A stretch of DNA of 47,290 nt from Clostridiales bacterium (GCA_015055665.1 SVHX01000012.1:1-47290), one strand, 5' to 3'; counted from the first letter of the stretch, positions 1 through 8,212 are shown. Notes: generated by a model from the letters alone, not told the origin. Made by a program: numbers and translations.

Positions 1-7
1 TTGTGTC

Positions 8-76
8 GGCTGATTTGTCAGCCAAAGGCAATGTTAATTGCCGAATTGCGTTAGCAATGACACATAATGTATAATA
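8..76 (+). repeat. Three-hairpin + promoter repeat unit, copy 1
   Basis: Three consecutive perfect small inverted repeats with four-base loops are visible: GGCTGA-TTTG-TCAGCC (8-23), GGCAAT-GTTA-ATTGCC (27-42) and ATTGC-GTTA-GCAAT (45-58). They are followed by the 15-mer ACATAATGTATAATA (62-76). The same arrangement recurs at 145-212, about 136 bases downstream. The third hairpin overlaps a -35-like TTGCGT, and the 15-mer contains a perfect TATAAT, so each unit ends in a promoter. None of the hairpins has a T-run, so they do not look like intrinsic terminators. The function is unknown. The window begins just upstream, so more units may exist to the left. Confidence 0.7.
46..75 (+). promoter_or_regulatory. 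Sigma-A-type promoter in repeat unit 1
   Basis: TTGCGT (46-51), an 18-base spacer and a perfect TATAAT (70-75). The -35 lies inside the third hairpin of the unit. It points toward the SipW/TasA-like operon. Confidence 0.55.
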
Positions 77-144
77 TAGGAAGTTCAAGCAAGCAGTGCG
101 AAGCAATATTTGAATTGAACTGACGACTATTTCACTATTGTAAT

Positions 145-212
145 AGGCAATTTATTGCCTGTGTGATGAAAATCACAGGAGTTGCGTTAGCAACATTACA
201 TAATGTATAATA
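145..212 (+). repeat. Three-hairpin + promoter repeat unit, copy 2
   Basis: This is the second copy of the unit at 8-76. The hairpins are AGGCAA-TTTA-TTGCCT (145-160), TGTGAT-GAAA-ATCACA (162-177) and GTTGC-GTTA-GCAAC (181-194), followed by ACATAATGTATAATA (198-212). The last hairpin core (TTGCGTTAGCAA) and the 15-mer are the same as in copy 1. The first two hairpins differ in sequence but keep six-base stems and four-base loops, which suggests that structure rather than sequence is maintained. Confidence 0.7.
182..211 (+). promoter_or_regulatory. Sigma-A-type promoter in repeat unit 2
   Basis: TTGCGT (182-187), 18-base spacer, TATAAT (206-211), the same geometry as the promoter at 46-75. 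It is the nearest promoter to the downstream six-gene operon; transcription would start near 218, just before the ribosome binding site of the 16-codon ORF at 233. Confidence 0.6.
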
Positions 213-232
213 ACTTAAGACGGAGATAAAAT

Positions 233-283
233 ATGTGGCTATTCGTATTAATCGTATTGTATTATGCTTTCGTAAAGCAGTAA
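233..283 (+). CDS. Putative 16-residue hydrophobic leader peptide
   Basis: A short frame reads MWLFVLIVLYYAFVKQ and then TAA. It is preceded by GGAG with about seven bases to the ATG, a better ribosome binding site than the one before the signal peptidase gene. It is the first ATG after the probable transcription start near 218. The peptide is almost entirely hydrophobic and aromatic with a positively charged end, like small membrane peptides. A second short frame (299-352, 17 codons) follows without a clear ribosome binding site. The peptide could be a real microprotein, a translational leader for the operon, or chance. I do not recognise it. Confidence 0.35.
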   Translation: MWLFVLIVLYYAFVKQ

Positions 284-356
284 GACAATTAATTAAATAT
301 GAAAAATGGGAAAAGTTCACATAACGAAATTGCACAAAACAAAGGCAGATAAATCT

Positions 357-1043
357 ATGAAATTTTATAGACTAGAAAAAACAAATTATGTATCGGTATG
401 GGCTTATGCACTATTTAAAGCAGTGGCATTAGGTCTGCTACTTACAATAGGGCTACTAATCCTTTTCGGATACAAATTCATGATCGTATCATCTGGATCT
501 ATGGAACCTACTTTGCCGGTAGGAAGTTTAGTAATTGTTACTCCATGTGAGTACGAAGATCTAGTACTTAACGATATTGTAACAATGGATGCTGGTGGAG
601 TTAACTTAACCCACAGAATCGTAGGTAAATACAATCCTAAATATGACGAGCAAGCCAAGAGTGGTATCGAGTCTTTGAGATACTTATCTCCTGAGCTTAT
701 CGAGGAACTAATTTCGGCTAAGTATGATGGAGATCTAGAGGCAACTCATAAGGATGCGGATTATATCGAATATATGAAGCAGTATGAGAATCAAGTATGG
801 TGGGTTACCAAGGGTGACAACTCCAATACAGTTGACGGAAGACTTACTGATGAGATAGTTGGTAAGGTTAGCGAATCTCATGCATTTACTTGGATAGGTA
901 CAGTTGTAAGATATGTTAGAGGTAATTACATTACACTTATTGTAATGTTGGTACTTCTTATGATAATTGTTGGATTCGTCGAGTGGATGAAGAATATGCT
1001 CGACCCAGACGATATCGAAGTATACGAAAGTGATGAGGATTAA
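357..1043 (+). CDS. sipW: SipW-like (ER-type) signal peptidase I
   Basis: This membrane serine protease removes signal peptides outside the membrane; SipW-type enzymes mature TasA/camelysin-type proteins, which is what follows here. Numbering from an upstream ATG at 306 (245 aa), the features are a transmembrane segment at about 32-60, the nucleophile motif SGSMEP with Ser65, THR with His103 (ER-type enzymes use His where ordinary bacterial enzymes use Lys), KGDN with Asp171, and a second transmembrane helix at about 208-228 followed by an acidic tail. I prefer the ATG at 357 (228 aa) because AAAGG lies 11 bases upstream and the N-terminus is then short, as in SipW; the ATG at 306 lacks a binding site. 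It is first in the operon, three bases before the next gene. The family is clear; the substrates are inferred from context. Confidence 0.9.
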   Translation: MKFYRLEKTNYVSVWAYALFKAVALGLLLTIGLLILFGYKFMIVSSGSMEPTLPVGSLVIVTPCEYEDLVLNDIVTMDAGGVNLTHRIVGKYNPKYDEQAKSGIESLRYLSPELIEELISAKYDGDLEATHKDADYIEYMKQYENQVWWVTKGDNSNTVDGRLTDEIVGKVSESHAFTWIGTVVRYVRGNYITLIVMLVLLMIIVGFVEWMKNMLDPDDIEVYESDED

Positions 1044-1046
1044 TTA

Positions 1047-1850
1047 ATGAATTTTAACACGCAGAAGCAAAGTAGTGGGCAGAAGTCAATTATTGCAGTA
1101 GTACTAATAATAGTATTACTCTCTAGTTGTGCACTAATAGGCTCTTTGATTGCGTGGCTAACAGACGAAGATGTTATTACCGATCCTAACGAAATAGTTA
1201 TAGGCTCGGTTGACTTCGAGATATACAATAATGGAACTAAGATAACAACAGTTAAGAGTACTTCGGATGGCACTAGTCCTAACGAAGTATCGACAACTAC
1301 CTCTAGTGCAGTAGCCATCACTGGCAATAGCACTATTAGAGATGTTGGCATTACAATCCGTAATACAGGTACGGTTGCTGCTATTATGAGAGTTACTCTA
1401 AGAGTGTATTATATGAGTGGTACAACCAAGATTGCTTGCATACTCAAAGACAATGGATTTACTCTAGACAATCAGATTGCTATTGACAACACCAATTGGG
1501 TTAATAGGCTATCGCACAATAACCAAGTAGCTAGCGGTTATACGTATTACAACAAGGTTGTACAACCATATACAATTAGTCAGCTTAATTCGGATGGCGA
1601 TAGAGTTACTCAGAATATAACTGCTAACGAAGTAGAACTGATGCAAGAAATATTAGTGCCAGAAAGTATGAAAGATACTACATACTACATTGAACTTACA
1701 GTCGAGGGTGTTGCTCACGCTGGTAATATATACCAAGAAGAAGCGGACACCGAGCAAGATATTCCAGTTGAGGCATATCCATTTGGTATTCTTACAGAAG
1801 ATTTGTTAACAGAGTGGATTGCTTGGAGAAGAGATCAAGGAGTTAGATAA
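1047..1850 (+). CDS. TasA/camelysin-like exported protein with SipW-type signal
   Basis: The protein has 267 aa. Residues 13-36 are hydrophobic, followed by AWLTDE and then NEIVIGSVDFEI, the arrangement of SipW-dependent signal peptides (hydrophobic stretch, small-aromatic junction, acidic segment, then a first beta strand like the GTLDL of TasA/CalY). The mature part is Thr/Val/Asn-rich and predicted beta-rich, with a section resembling the conserved-repeat region of such proteins (residues about 110-140). TasA-family proteins form extracellular fibres or matrix; that role here is inferred. The Cys at 28 lies inside the hydrophobic run and is not a convincing lipobox. It starts three bases after the signal peptidase gene and its stop overlaps the next start by one base (TAATG), so translation is probably coupled. 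Confidence 0.75.
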   Translation: MNFNTQKQSSGQKSIIAVVLIIVLLSSCALIGSLIAWLTDEDVITDPNEIVIGSVDFEIYNNGTKITTVKSTSDGTSPNEVSTTTSSAVAITGNSTIRDVGITIRNTGTVAAIMRVTLRVYYMSGTTKIACILKDNGFTLDNQIAIDNTNWVNRLSHNNQVASGYTYYNKVVQPYTISQLNSDGDRVTQNITANEVELMQEILVPESMKDTTYYIELTVEGVAHAGNIYQEEADTEQDIPVEAYPFGILTEDLLTEWIAWRRDQGVR

Positions 1851-2506
1851 TGTATAAGCCACGCAAAGAAAGGAGCAATACTAGGTTGTACCAAGTAATT
1901 GGTATAGCTCTTTTGTGCTTTGCGGTGCTACTACTCTCTTATAATTTTACGTCAGCGTGGTTTCTTGACGAAAGTATCACATCTAATGGCGATCCTACAA
2001 TACTAGTTGTAGGAACAGTTGACTTGGATGTCAAGACTGATTTTAATTACTTTAACTTAGTTCTTGCTCCAGATACTATCTATACAACAGATACTATTGA
2101 CGGCAATACCGTAGATTATTCTACACAAATACATACATCCGAAGAAAATGATGTTAAGACCGTTTATGTTCGTGCCAAATGGACGACTAATAGATCCGAA
2201 TTAACATTATACTTTACAGGTAATACAACCAATGTTAATAGTTATACCGAGGCTACTAGCAAGAACAAATGGTACTTGCACACTGATGGTTATTATTATT
2301 ACATTGGCGAAGTGGGTTCTACAGATATCATGTTTAATGCAGGGTATCGTGTGGACAACTCACTTAATAATGATGTAGCCAAGGAAGAAGTTGAGATGGA
2401 GTTTGTCTTCGAAACCATCCAGCGTCCTTATGGTGCATACAAAGCAGTATGGACTACTGCTCCCGAAGTATTCAATACATTTGCAAGACAAAACACAGGA
2501 TATTAA
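1850..2506 (+). CDS. TasA/camelysin-like exported protein (second paralog)
   Basis: The protein has 218 aa. A basic N-terminus (residues 1-12) precedes a hydrophobic helix (about 15-34) ending in TSAWFLDE, then ILVVGTVDLDV, matching the previous gene's AWLTDE...VIGSVDFEI. This is the SipW-type signal plus first beta strand. The C-terminal third has an EFVFETIQ strand whose counterpart (hydrophobic-E-A/T-I/V-Q) recurs in the neighbouring genes, suggesting one fold. The ATG overlaps the previous stop and has AAGGAG upstream. It is likely a secreted fibre or matrix subunit matured by the SipW-like enzyme. Overall sequence conservation with the neighbour is low, so this rests on the signal, size and context. 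Confidence 0.7.
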   Translation: MYKPRKERSNTRLYQVIGIALLCFAVLLLSYNFTSAWFLDESITSNGDPTILVVGTVDLDVKTDFNYFNLVLAPDTIYTTDTIDGNTVDYSTQIHTSEENDVKTVYVRAKWTTNRSELTLYFTGNTTNVNSYTEATSKNKWYLHTDGYYYYIGEVGSTDIMFNAGYRVDNSLNNDVAKEEVEMEFVFETIQRPYGAYKAVWTTAPEVFNTFARQNTGY

Positions 2507-2536
2507 TTGTTAGATAATTAATAGGAGATAACTAAT

Positions 2537-3286
2537 ATGGCAATCACTCAGAAAGCTGAATCACTCAAGAAGAAAATACAAATCCAAAATATGGTAATAC
2601 TAGCACTAGCAATAGTAATTGTAGTGCTTATTGTCGTGTCTTCTACAGCCGCATGGTATATACGTACCAAGTCAGACTCGGCGGACATTATCCTTTCGAA
2701 TCCAGTTAATATCTACATAACCGAAGATCAGAAGGTTGTTCAGGATGTCCTAGAAGGATATCGTAACCGAATCTATCCGGGCGACCGTATCAAGCTTAAG
2801 CTTGGTATGCAACTAGGTAGCGAAGACGAAACAAGTAGCTCGGCTTATGTGAGAGTTAAGCTTAATATGGCTTTCTCTAAGATTACTAACGACCCTAATC
2901 AAGAGGATATTACCCTAGAAGAACTTGCAGGGCAAAACCTTATTGAATACGAAGACAAACCTAACGAAAACAACTGGATATTAATAGACTTTAATAATCC
3001 AGACAATCTTACAATGACAGATCCTAATTACGAACCAGATTATTGGTACGTACTAAGGGATGCCAACTCTGCTACAACTGCTAGAGTTGTACAGAATATG
3101 GAACATCTAGAATTCCTAGATGGATATATCAAACTAAGCAAGACAGAGATTACTAATCAACACGCTTTGCACAAATTCCATATTGCATACACAGTAGAGG
3201 CTATCCAGATAGTTAACGTGCCAGATCCTCTAGCTTATCCAGGCTATGGTCCATGGTGGAACTTTGTGAAAGGCGACCTATATTAA
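2537..3286 (+). CDS. TasA-like exported protein (third paralog)
   Basis: The protein has 249 aa. A charged 15-residue N-terminus precedes a hydrophobic helix at about 18-36 ending STAAWYI, then SADIILSNPVNIYITED. The same pattern (STMAWF ... SDILYMGGPVYMYFSDD) occurs in the gene at 13401-14330, so these two form a subgroup. A YPGDRIKLK segment near residue 80 recurs as NPGDTIPLR in the next gene and YPGMNINFQ in the detached paralog. The C-terminal YTVEAIQ strand matches the family pattern. A good AGGAG site precedes the ATG. It is probably a SipW-processed surface or fibre subunit; no enzyme motif is visible. Confidence 0.7.
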   Translation: MAITQKAESLKKKIQIQNMVILALAIVIVVLIVVSSTAAWYIRTKSDSADIILSNPVNIYITEDQKVVQDVLEGYRNRIYPGDRIKLKLGMQLGSEDETSSSAYVRVKLNMAFSKITNDPNQEDITLEELAGQNLIEYEDKPNENNWILIDFNNPDNLTMTDPNYEPDYWYVLRDANSATTARVVQNMEHLEFLDGYIKLSKTEITNQHALHKFHIAYTVEAIQIVNVPDPLAYPGYGPWWNFVKGDLY

Positions 3287-3380
3287 TTAGAATTAAATAA
3301 CAATAAAATATCGCTTAATATAGCGAAAATGTAATAACTAAAAAATAAAAATGTTATAAGGAGGAGGATTTACACGATAT

Positions 3381-4208
3381 ATGAGTGACGATAATAAGCG
3401 TAAGAAAATTATAGATGTCAGCAAGCCTAAGCATACCCCTCCTGCAAGTAACATTGATACTAGTAGGGTAAGTGCTTATACACAAAGAGAACAAGCAGCA
3501 CTCGAGAAACTTAAGAAACAAGTCGGCAACCTTAACCAGAAGGAAAACCGTGCATCTAATATCAAGAGCGTTGTAGCTATTATTCTGGTGTTGCTACTAA
3601 TATTACTAGTAGTTGTATTTATAATCGTAATTGGTCGAGGTAATAATATCGAGGAAGAAGACTTTGATATGCGACTTAGTATGCAGATCGAGAACAAAGA
3701 CAGCTTGTCGATAATTACCGAGGCAGGATTAGAAAGGCTTAGAGAGATTAATCCTGGCGATACTATTCCTTTAAGAGCATCTGTTCGTAATTCTCACGAT
3801 ATGGGTGGCGAGCTTGTTGGAGAGGATGAGAATCCTACCGCAATTTATGTAAGATTTAAGCTAGTACTTATCCTTGATTATGAGGAAAGGTACGATATAA
3901 TGGTGCCAACAATGACTGATGATTGGTACAAGTATGATCCAGAGGAAGAGGCAGGACTTCATGATGGAGTATCTGCTGATGATCATTATTATTATTACAA
4001 AGATAAACTAATGTTTAAGGATGCTACTACATTATTCTCTGCAATATTATTTGACGGTGATGTTATCACTTGCGAAGATGGTGGCAAGTACGGTCAGATT
4101 CAGGTATATGTAGAGTGTATTCCTGCATACTTTAGTTCAATTAGTAATAGAGAATACTGGAAGACAGCTCCTCAGGGCTGGATCGAGTATATGCGTGCAA
4201 GACCATAA
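3381..4208 (+). CDS. TasA-family-like protein without the SipW cleavage motif
   Basis: The protein has 275 aa. It differs from its neighbours in having a long charged cytoplasmic N-terminus (residues 1-60, with a probable helical stretch at 34-58) before the hydrophobic segment (about 62-84). The segment ends IIVIGRGNNIEEEDFDMRL with no A-(W/F) junction. The exported part still carries the family's PGDTIPLR motif (about 125-132), an AIYVRFKL strand and a terminal QVYVECIPAYF strand. I infer that it stays membrane-anchored and could be the base, assembly factor or anchor of the structure made by the cleaved paralogs. A very strong AAGGAGGAGG site lies about 11 bases before the ATG. The 94-base gap upstream is the largest in the operon and contains only weak hairpins. 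Confidence 0.6.
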   Translation: MSDDNKRKKIIDVSKPKHTPPASNIDTSRVSAYTQREQAALEKLKKQVGNLNQKENRASNIKSVVAIILVLLLILLVVVFIIVIGRGNNIEEEDFDMRLSMQIENKDSLSIITEAGLERLREINPGDTIPLRASVRNSHDMGGELVGEDENPTAIYVRFKLVLILDYEERYDIMVPTMTDDWYKYDPEEEAGLHDGVSADDHYYYYKDKLMFKDATTLFSAILFDGDVITCEDGGKYGQIQVYVECIPAYFSSISNREYWKTAPQGWIEYMRARP

Positions 4209-4240
4209 TTATAATATAAAAAATACATTAAGGAGTTAAG

Positions 4241-6805
4241 ATGAAGTCTAATAAGCGTAATATATTATCTATATTATCCTGTGCAGTGCTAATGCTATTG
4301 TGTTCGCTTGTAGGCGGTTGTGCATTATCGTGCGAGAAGAGCACTCTCACAACACCGGTTGTAACAATGTATGATGAGAACAAGTGCATTGTGTTTAACG
4401 GCGTTAAGGGTGCAGTAGATTACAAGATAATATGCAACGACGAAGTGGTTGATATTATTAAGCACGATTACTCTAGTAGTATGTATCTGTACGAATTTGA
4501 TAATATATTAGATGCCGATGGAGATTATGAATTTCAGGTAATTGCTTGTCCTAAGACTACTCTTACTAATAACTCTATCCCTAGCAATGCGGTCAAATAT
4601 AATCATGTGGCAAGAGATGTGTATTATCCTGGCACGCAGAATACCGCAGTAGAAACTAGTACCGATTATACAATCAGCGGTACTCTTAACGGAACAACTC
4701 TAACATTTAGTCCGCTTGCAATAGATGTAGATGGATACGAGATGTACTTATATTCTAACGTTGCAGAGCTTAAGAGATGTTCGCTTGATACCATTACTCC
4801 CGATTCGACAGGCAAGTACTCAATCAAACTACTTAGTTCTGAGTATGGTCTCGAAGACTCGATATATATGATTAAATTGGGTTATGTGGATGGCGATAAC
4901 CATTATGTAGCATCAGATGTATTCTACTTTAACCCAGATAGTCATGGAACGTATACTTCCAAATACTTCTTGTTTGATGGTTATATTAATGACTATTATA
5001 TGGAAACATTAGACGAATTCCGCAGACTCGTGCATTATTCGTTCATAACTCGTAATAGCACTAATATACCATTTAAATGTTCTCCTCAACTTGAGCAATT
5101 GTTTACCGATTACTACGGCACCAATACAGGGGACTTTGACAAAGCAACAATTATCAAATACGCAGTAGCAGATGCTTTTGATTATTTCTTAGAAACTAGA
5201 GAGGCCTATCTAATTAATGCACTATATGATGGAAAATCTTCTGGCCAAGAAAGTACTTACAAGTTTGTAGTAAATTATAATGCAGAAGAGTATCTAAACA
5301 GAGAAGGCAATAGCGAGCCGTATAATGATATAGAGCCTCCATATTATGCATATCAAGAGATAGACTGGGATACTTACTACGAAACTTGTGGACTAACTAT
5401 GCGTGCCGAATCTCTACAAGAAGAGGGAGGAACGCATACATTTGTATCAGATAAACAATTTCTTAGCGTAGAGGTAAGTTCTAGCGAAGAATTGTATTGG
5501 GCGGTCGAGAATAAGTTTACCCCAATATGCAAAGAAGGTAGCAGGGCAGAAGATATATATAATGACGCTAAGCAAGTTCTTAACGACATAATATCATATC
5601 AGATGAACGATTACCAGAAGGCTCTAGCGATATTTGATTGGATATGCTCGACAACATCATACGATTATTACTCCAACCAAGAAGGTGCGTATGGTGGTAT
5701 AGCATCCACATTAATGCCAGCATTTTATCTAGAAGGAGTGTTTGATGCCAAATACGCAGTATGTGATGGCTTCTCAAAGGCTTACTCGCTAATGTGCAAC
5801 ATGGAAGGTATAGACTGTATAAGAGTTACTGGCTATGGAAAGTCATATGATGAACACAATAGAGAAGTTTGGTATGGCCATGCTTGGAATAAGGTTTTCG
5901 TTGACCCTAACCTTAATGATGGCATACAAGGTAACTATTACCTAGTAGATATCACATGGTCAGAGATGATGGGGTCAACCCTATATGAAGGTGGAAACCG
6001 TGAAGGTGAAGAGGTTACCACTCATGATATGTTCTTAATAAGCGACAAGTCTGTTAAAGACACTCACCGCAATTATGAAGAAAGAGATAAGTTTAACCAC
6101 TACAAAGCTCCTAATAACTATAATTATTTCGAGAACACAATATTTAATTTTGATCCTAAAGATTATATGCTTGCTATATCGAGTCAAGAAACAACATTTG
6201 ACCTAGTGGTAGAAAGTGATGATGAATTATCTGCAATGCTATACTATGTATTAGTTAATCAGCGTGATTCGATAGAGGTAGTATTTGACCTTAAATATAT
6301 GCAGAACATTGTGGCAGAGAAAGGTGGAGATATATCGAATTATTCGTTACTTGTATCAGAGCTTCAGAATAAAATTAAATCTAAGAAATTCCTCACTCAA
6401 GCATTTGATCTTAATACAATAGCAGGCGTTTATACAACGATTAAGTATAACGATAAGGGTGATATTGGCTTGCTTATGGTTATGGAAAATCTACTTTGTA
6501 TTGATGATAATGGAGAGGTTGGGCATATGTTATCGTTCTTTGATAAGTATGACTTAACGGGCGACTACACATTGATAGTAAGAGTAGAGATGGTTGATTT
6601 TGACGCAGAAGAATATTTAGATCTTCAGACCGATTCGGAGAGAGTATCTTATTGGGAAAATCTAATAAATGATTTAATTCAATCGGAAACTCCTAGAAAT
6701 ACTACTCTCGATATATCGATTGATTTACTTGCTACAGATCTATATCAAGTAGTAGATGAAATCCAAGGCGATTTGATCTGCGACATGGTTATTAACCTTA
6801 AATAG
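4241..6805 (+). CDS. Lipoprotein with transglutaminase-like catalytic domain
   Basis: The protein has 854 aa. The signal peptide ends in the lipobox LVGGC (Cys27), so it should be lipid-anchored outside the membrane. Residues about 35-125 and 140-232 look like two fibronectin-like beta domains. Residues about 440-640 carry the transglutaminase-like core: helix YQKALAIFDWICSTTSYDY, then AVCDGFS (Cys508), GHAWN (His547) and YLVDITW (Asp570), a complete Cys-His-Asp triad. The last 200 residues have no recognised domain. This fold includes cysteine proteases as well as cross-linking enzymes; which reaction occurs cannot be read from sequence. As the last gene of a SipW/TasA-like operon, with AAGGAG before its start and a terminator after it, it is a candidate for cross-linking or processing the fibre subunits. 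Confidence 0.85.
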   Translation: MKSNKRNILSILSCAVLMLLCSLVGGCALSCEKSTLTTPVVTMYDENKCIVFNGVKGAVDYKIICNDEVVDIIKHDYSSSMYLYEFDNILDADGDYEFQVIACPKTTLTNNSIPSNAVKYNHVARDVYYPGTQNTAVETSTDYTISGTLNGTTLTFSPLAIDVDGYEMYLYSNVAELKRCSLDTITPDSTGKYSIKLLSSEYGLEDSIYMIKLGYVDGDNHYVASDVFYFNPDSHGTYTSKYFLFDGYINDYYMETLDEFRRLVHYSFITRNSTNIPFKCSPQLEQLFTDYYGTNTGDFDKATIIKYAVADAFDYFLETREAYLINALYDGKSSGQESTYKFVVNYNAEEYLNREGNSEPYNDIEPPYYAYQEIDWDTYYETCGLTMRAESLQEEGGTHTFVSDKQFLSVEVSSSEELYWAVENKFTPICKEGSRAEDIYNDAKQVLNDIISYQMNDYQKALAIFDWICSTTSYDYYSNQEGAYGGIASTLMPAFYLEGVFDAKYAVCDGFSKAYSLMCNMEGIDCIRVTGYGKSYDEHNREVWYGHAWNKVFVDPNLNDGIQGNYYLVDITWSEMMGSTLYEGGNREGEEVTTHDMFLISDKSVKDTHRNYEERDKFNHYKAPNNYNYFENTIFNFDPKDYMLAISSQETTFDLVVESDDELSAMLYYVLVNQRDSIEVVFDLKYMQNIVAEKGGDISNYSLLVSELQNKIKSKKFLTQAFDLNTIAGVYTTIKYNDKGDIGLLMVMENLLCIDDNGEVGHMLSFFDKYDLTGDYTLIVRVEMVDFDAEEYLDLQTDSERVSYWENLINDLIQSETPRNTTLDISIDLLATDLYQVVDEIQGDLICDMVINLK

Positions 6806-6813
6806 CAATAAAA

Positions 6814-6858
6814 AACACTTAGACATTGATATCAATCAATAATATCTAAGCGTTTTTT
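6814..6858. terminator. Bidirectional intrinsic terminator between convergent genes
   Basis: The stem CTTAGA (6818-6823) / TCTAAG (6845-6850), extended with one mismatch, is followed by TTTTTTT on the + strand and preceded by an A-run that gives a T-run on the - strand. It would end both the fibre operon and the convergent gene at 6875. Confidence 0.75.
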
Positions 6859-6874
6859 TGTTGTAATAAATGTA

Positions 6875-8212
6875 TTATTCGCTAAAACTTGAATTAGAAT
6901 TAAGTTCTTGAGTTGCTTGCAATTCGTTATTGTCTTCTGTTTTCGACTTCTCGAGTTGCTCTTTCTCAAGTTGTTCTTGTTTAACCTTCTCTTGTTCGAG
7001 TTTTTCCTTCTCGGCTTTTGCACGAGCTTTCTCGAGCTCTGCTAGTTGTTGTTCTTCTTCCTTTTTCTTTTGTAATTGAAGTTTAGCAATTATTTCTAGA
7101 GGTAGCATATCGTCCGTATCACCAACAACCTCTCCGCCGACAATTCTTACCTTCTTTTTCTTCTTACGCAAGTCGCCTTTCTCTTTGTAGAAGTTATCTC
7201 CATCTTGTGATTGGAAATATACGCCAATGATTTTTTTGTTTTTGTTCTGGAGTACGGATAGTGCAGCTCTTCGTCTAGCTCCGCCTACAATCTTCTTGGA
7301 GGTGTCGTTGTTTGCCTCTACAAATACATTATAAGCTCGTATCCTGCCGGCGTTATCTATAATTGTTATACCGTCAAAGTCAAGCATTGTGGTAAGTACG
7401 TCTGCGTAGCTACGTAGGATATTCTCGTCTACTTTGGAAGACCTTAGGAACATCTTACCGAATTCAATTGGTTCTTTGAGCCAAGTGCCATCAGATAAGA
7501 AATTGTTCTTATCCTTGTAGTCTTTGTCAATAACTAGACATATTGTGCCATGAAGGTCACGTAATACCCTATAGAATATATTGGTTATAAGTGTTCGGAT
7601 ATCCTGGAGCTTCTTGGGAGTTGTCTTAATCTTGCTAACACAAGCATCTACAAAGTCGCTAATCTCATTGTCCCAGTTGTATTCTGATTGGCTATTGAGG
7701 TTAAAGCAAACACTGCATTTGTTGCCTCTAGCACCAACTAGTTCGCAAACACCACCACCATAGACATTAAGTATTATTAGATTGGTTTTGCGTGATATGG
7801 TTTCGAGAGTTGCTTTCTTTTTGATTTCTTGTATTAGAGATTTGTCCTTTAGTGATGTCATCTTTTTAATTATACCGTACTCAACAATGTTTTCGCCAAA
7901 GTTAACATAAATTGTCCAGTCGTTACGGCAGAAGCACATTAGTGCTTTGATGCGTGCTTTGAAGTTGCACATATCTTGGTCTTCGTAGAATAGTATCTTC
8001 TTGCTAGATTGAACGTTACGAACAATTGAATTTATATTGCTTGTGATTAGTATTGTTGGTCTAATCTTCTGACTTTCTTCTTCGTAATTGACAAGCTTGT
8101 AGAACATACTTATGAATCTATCAACATCTTCAATATTAAGTGTAGGGAATTCTAGTGAGAAAAATTCTAACACATTAGTTCTTGCGTCCTCAAAAAATAT
8201 TTTTCTCTCCAT
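6875..8212 (-). CDS. Protein with degenerate diadenylate cyclase (DisA_N-like) domain
   Basis: The protein has 445 aa with no signal peptide, so it is cytoplasmic. Residues about 270-345 align by eye with the DisA_N/DAC domain of c-di-AMP synthases: MLDFDGITIIDNAGRIRAY matches the DGA strand (here D280-G281-I282), and GGARRRAAL (310-318) matches the GTRHRTAE motif. The canonical Ala of DGA and His of RHR are replaced by Ile and Arg, so catalysis is uncertain; it may bind nucleotide or signal without synthesis. The N-terminal 230 residues hold an alpha/beta region (WTIYVNFGENIVEYG near 99-113) that could be a sensor module of the DACNV type. The C-terminus (about 373-430) is a highly charged coiled coil. 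GGGGAAGAGG lies just before the ATG. A promoter is at 8342-8369. Confidence 0.6.
   Translation of the reverse strand: MERKIFFEDARTNVLEFFSLEFPTLNIEDVDRFISMFYKLVNYEEESQKIRPTILITSNINSIVRNVQSSKKILFYEDQDMCNFKARIKALMCFCRNDWTIYVNFGENIVEYGIIKKMTSLKDKSLIQEIKKKATLETISRKTNLIILNVYGGGVCELVGARGNKCSVCFNLNSQSEYNWDNEISDFVDACVSKIKTTPKKLQDIRTLITNIFYRVLRDLHGTICLVIDKDYKDKNNFLSDGTWLKEPIEFGKMFLRSSKVDENILRSYADVLTTMLDFDGITIIDNAGRIRAYNVFVEANNDTSKKIVGGARRRAALSVLQNKNKKIIGVYFQSQDGDNFYKEKGDLRKKKKKVRIVGGEVVGDTDDMLPLEIIAKLQLQKKKEEEQQLAELEKARAKAEKEKLEQEKVKQEQLEKEQLEKSKTEDNNELQATQELNSNSSFSE

Noticed and set aside
8-212. CRISPR-like array
   Set aside because: There are only two units, the hairpin sequences vary, and promoter elements rather than unique spacers separate them.
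1127-1135. Lipobox-like LLSSC in the first TasA-like protein
   Set aside because: The Cys is in the middle of the hydrophobic segment, and the SipW-type AWLTDE junction follows it.
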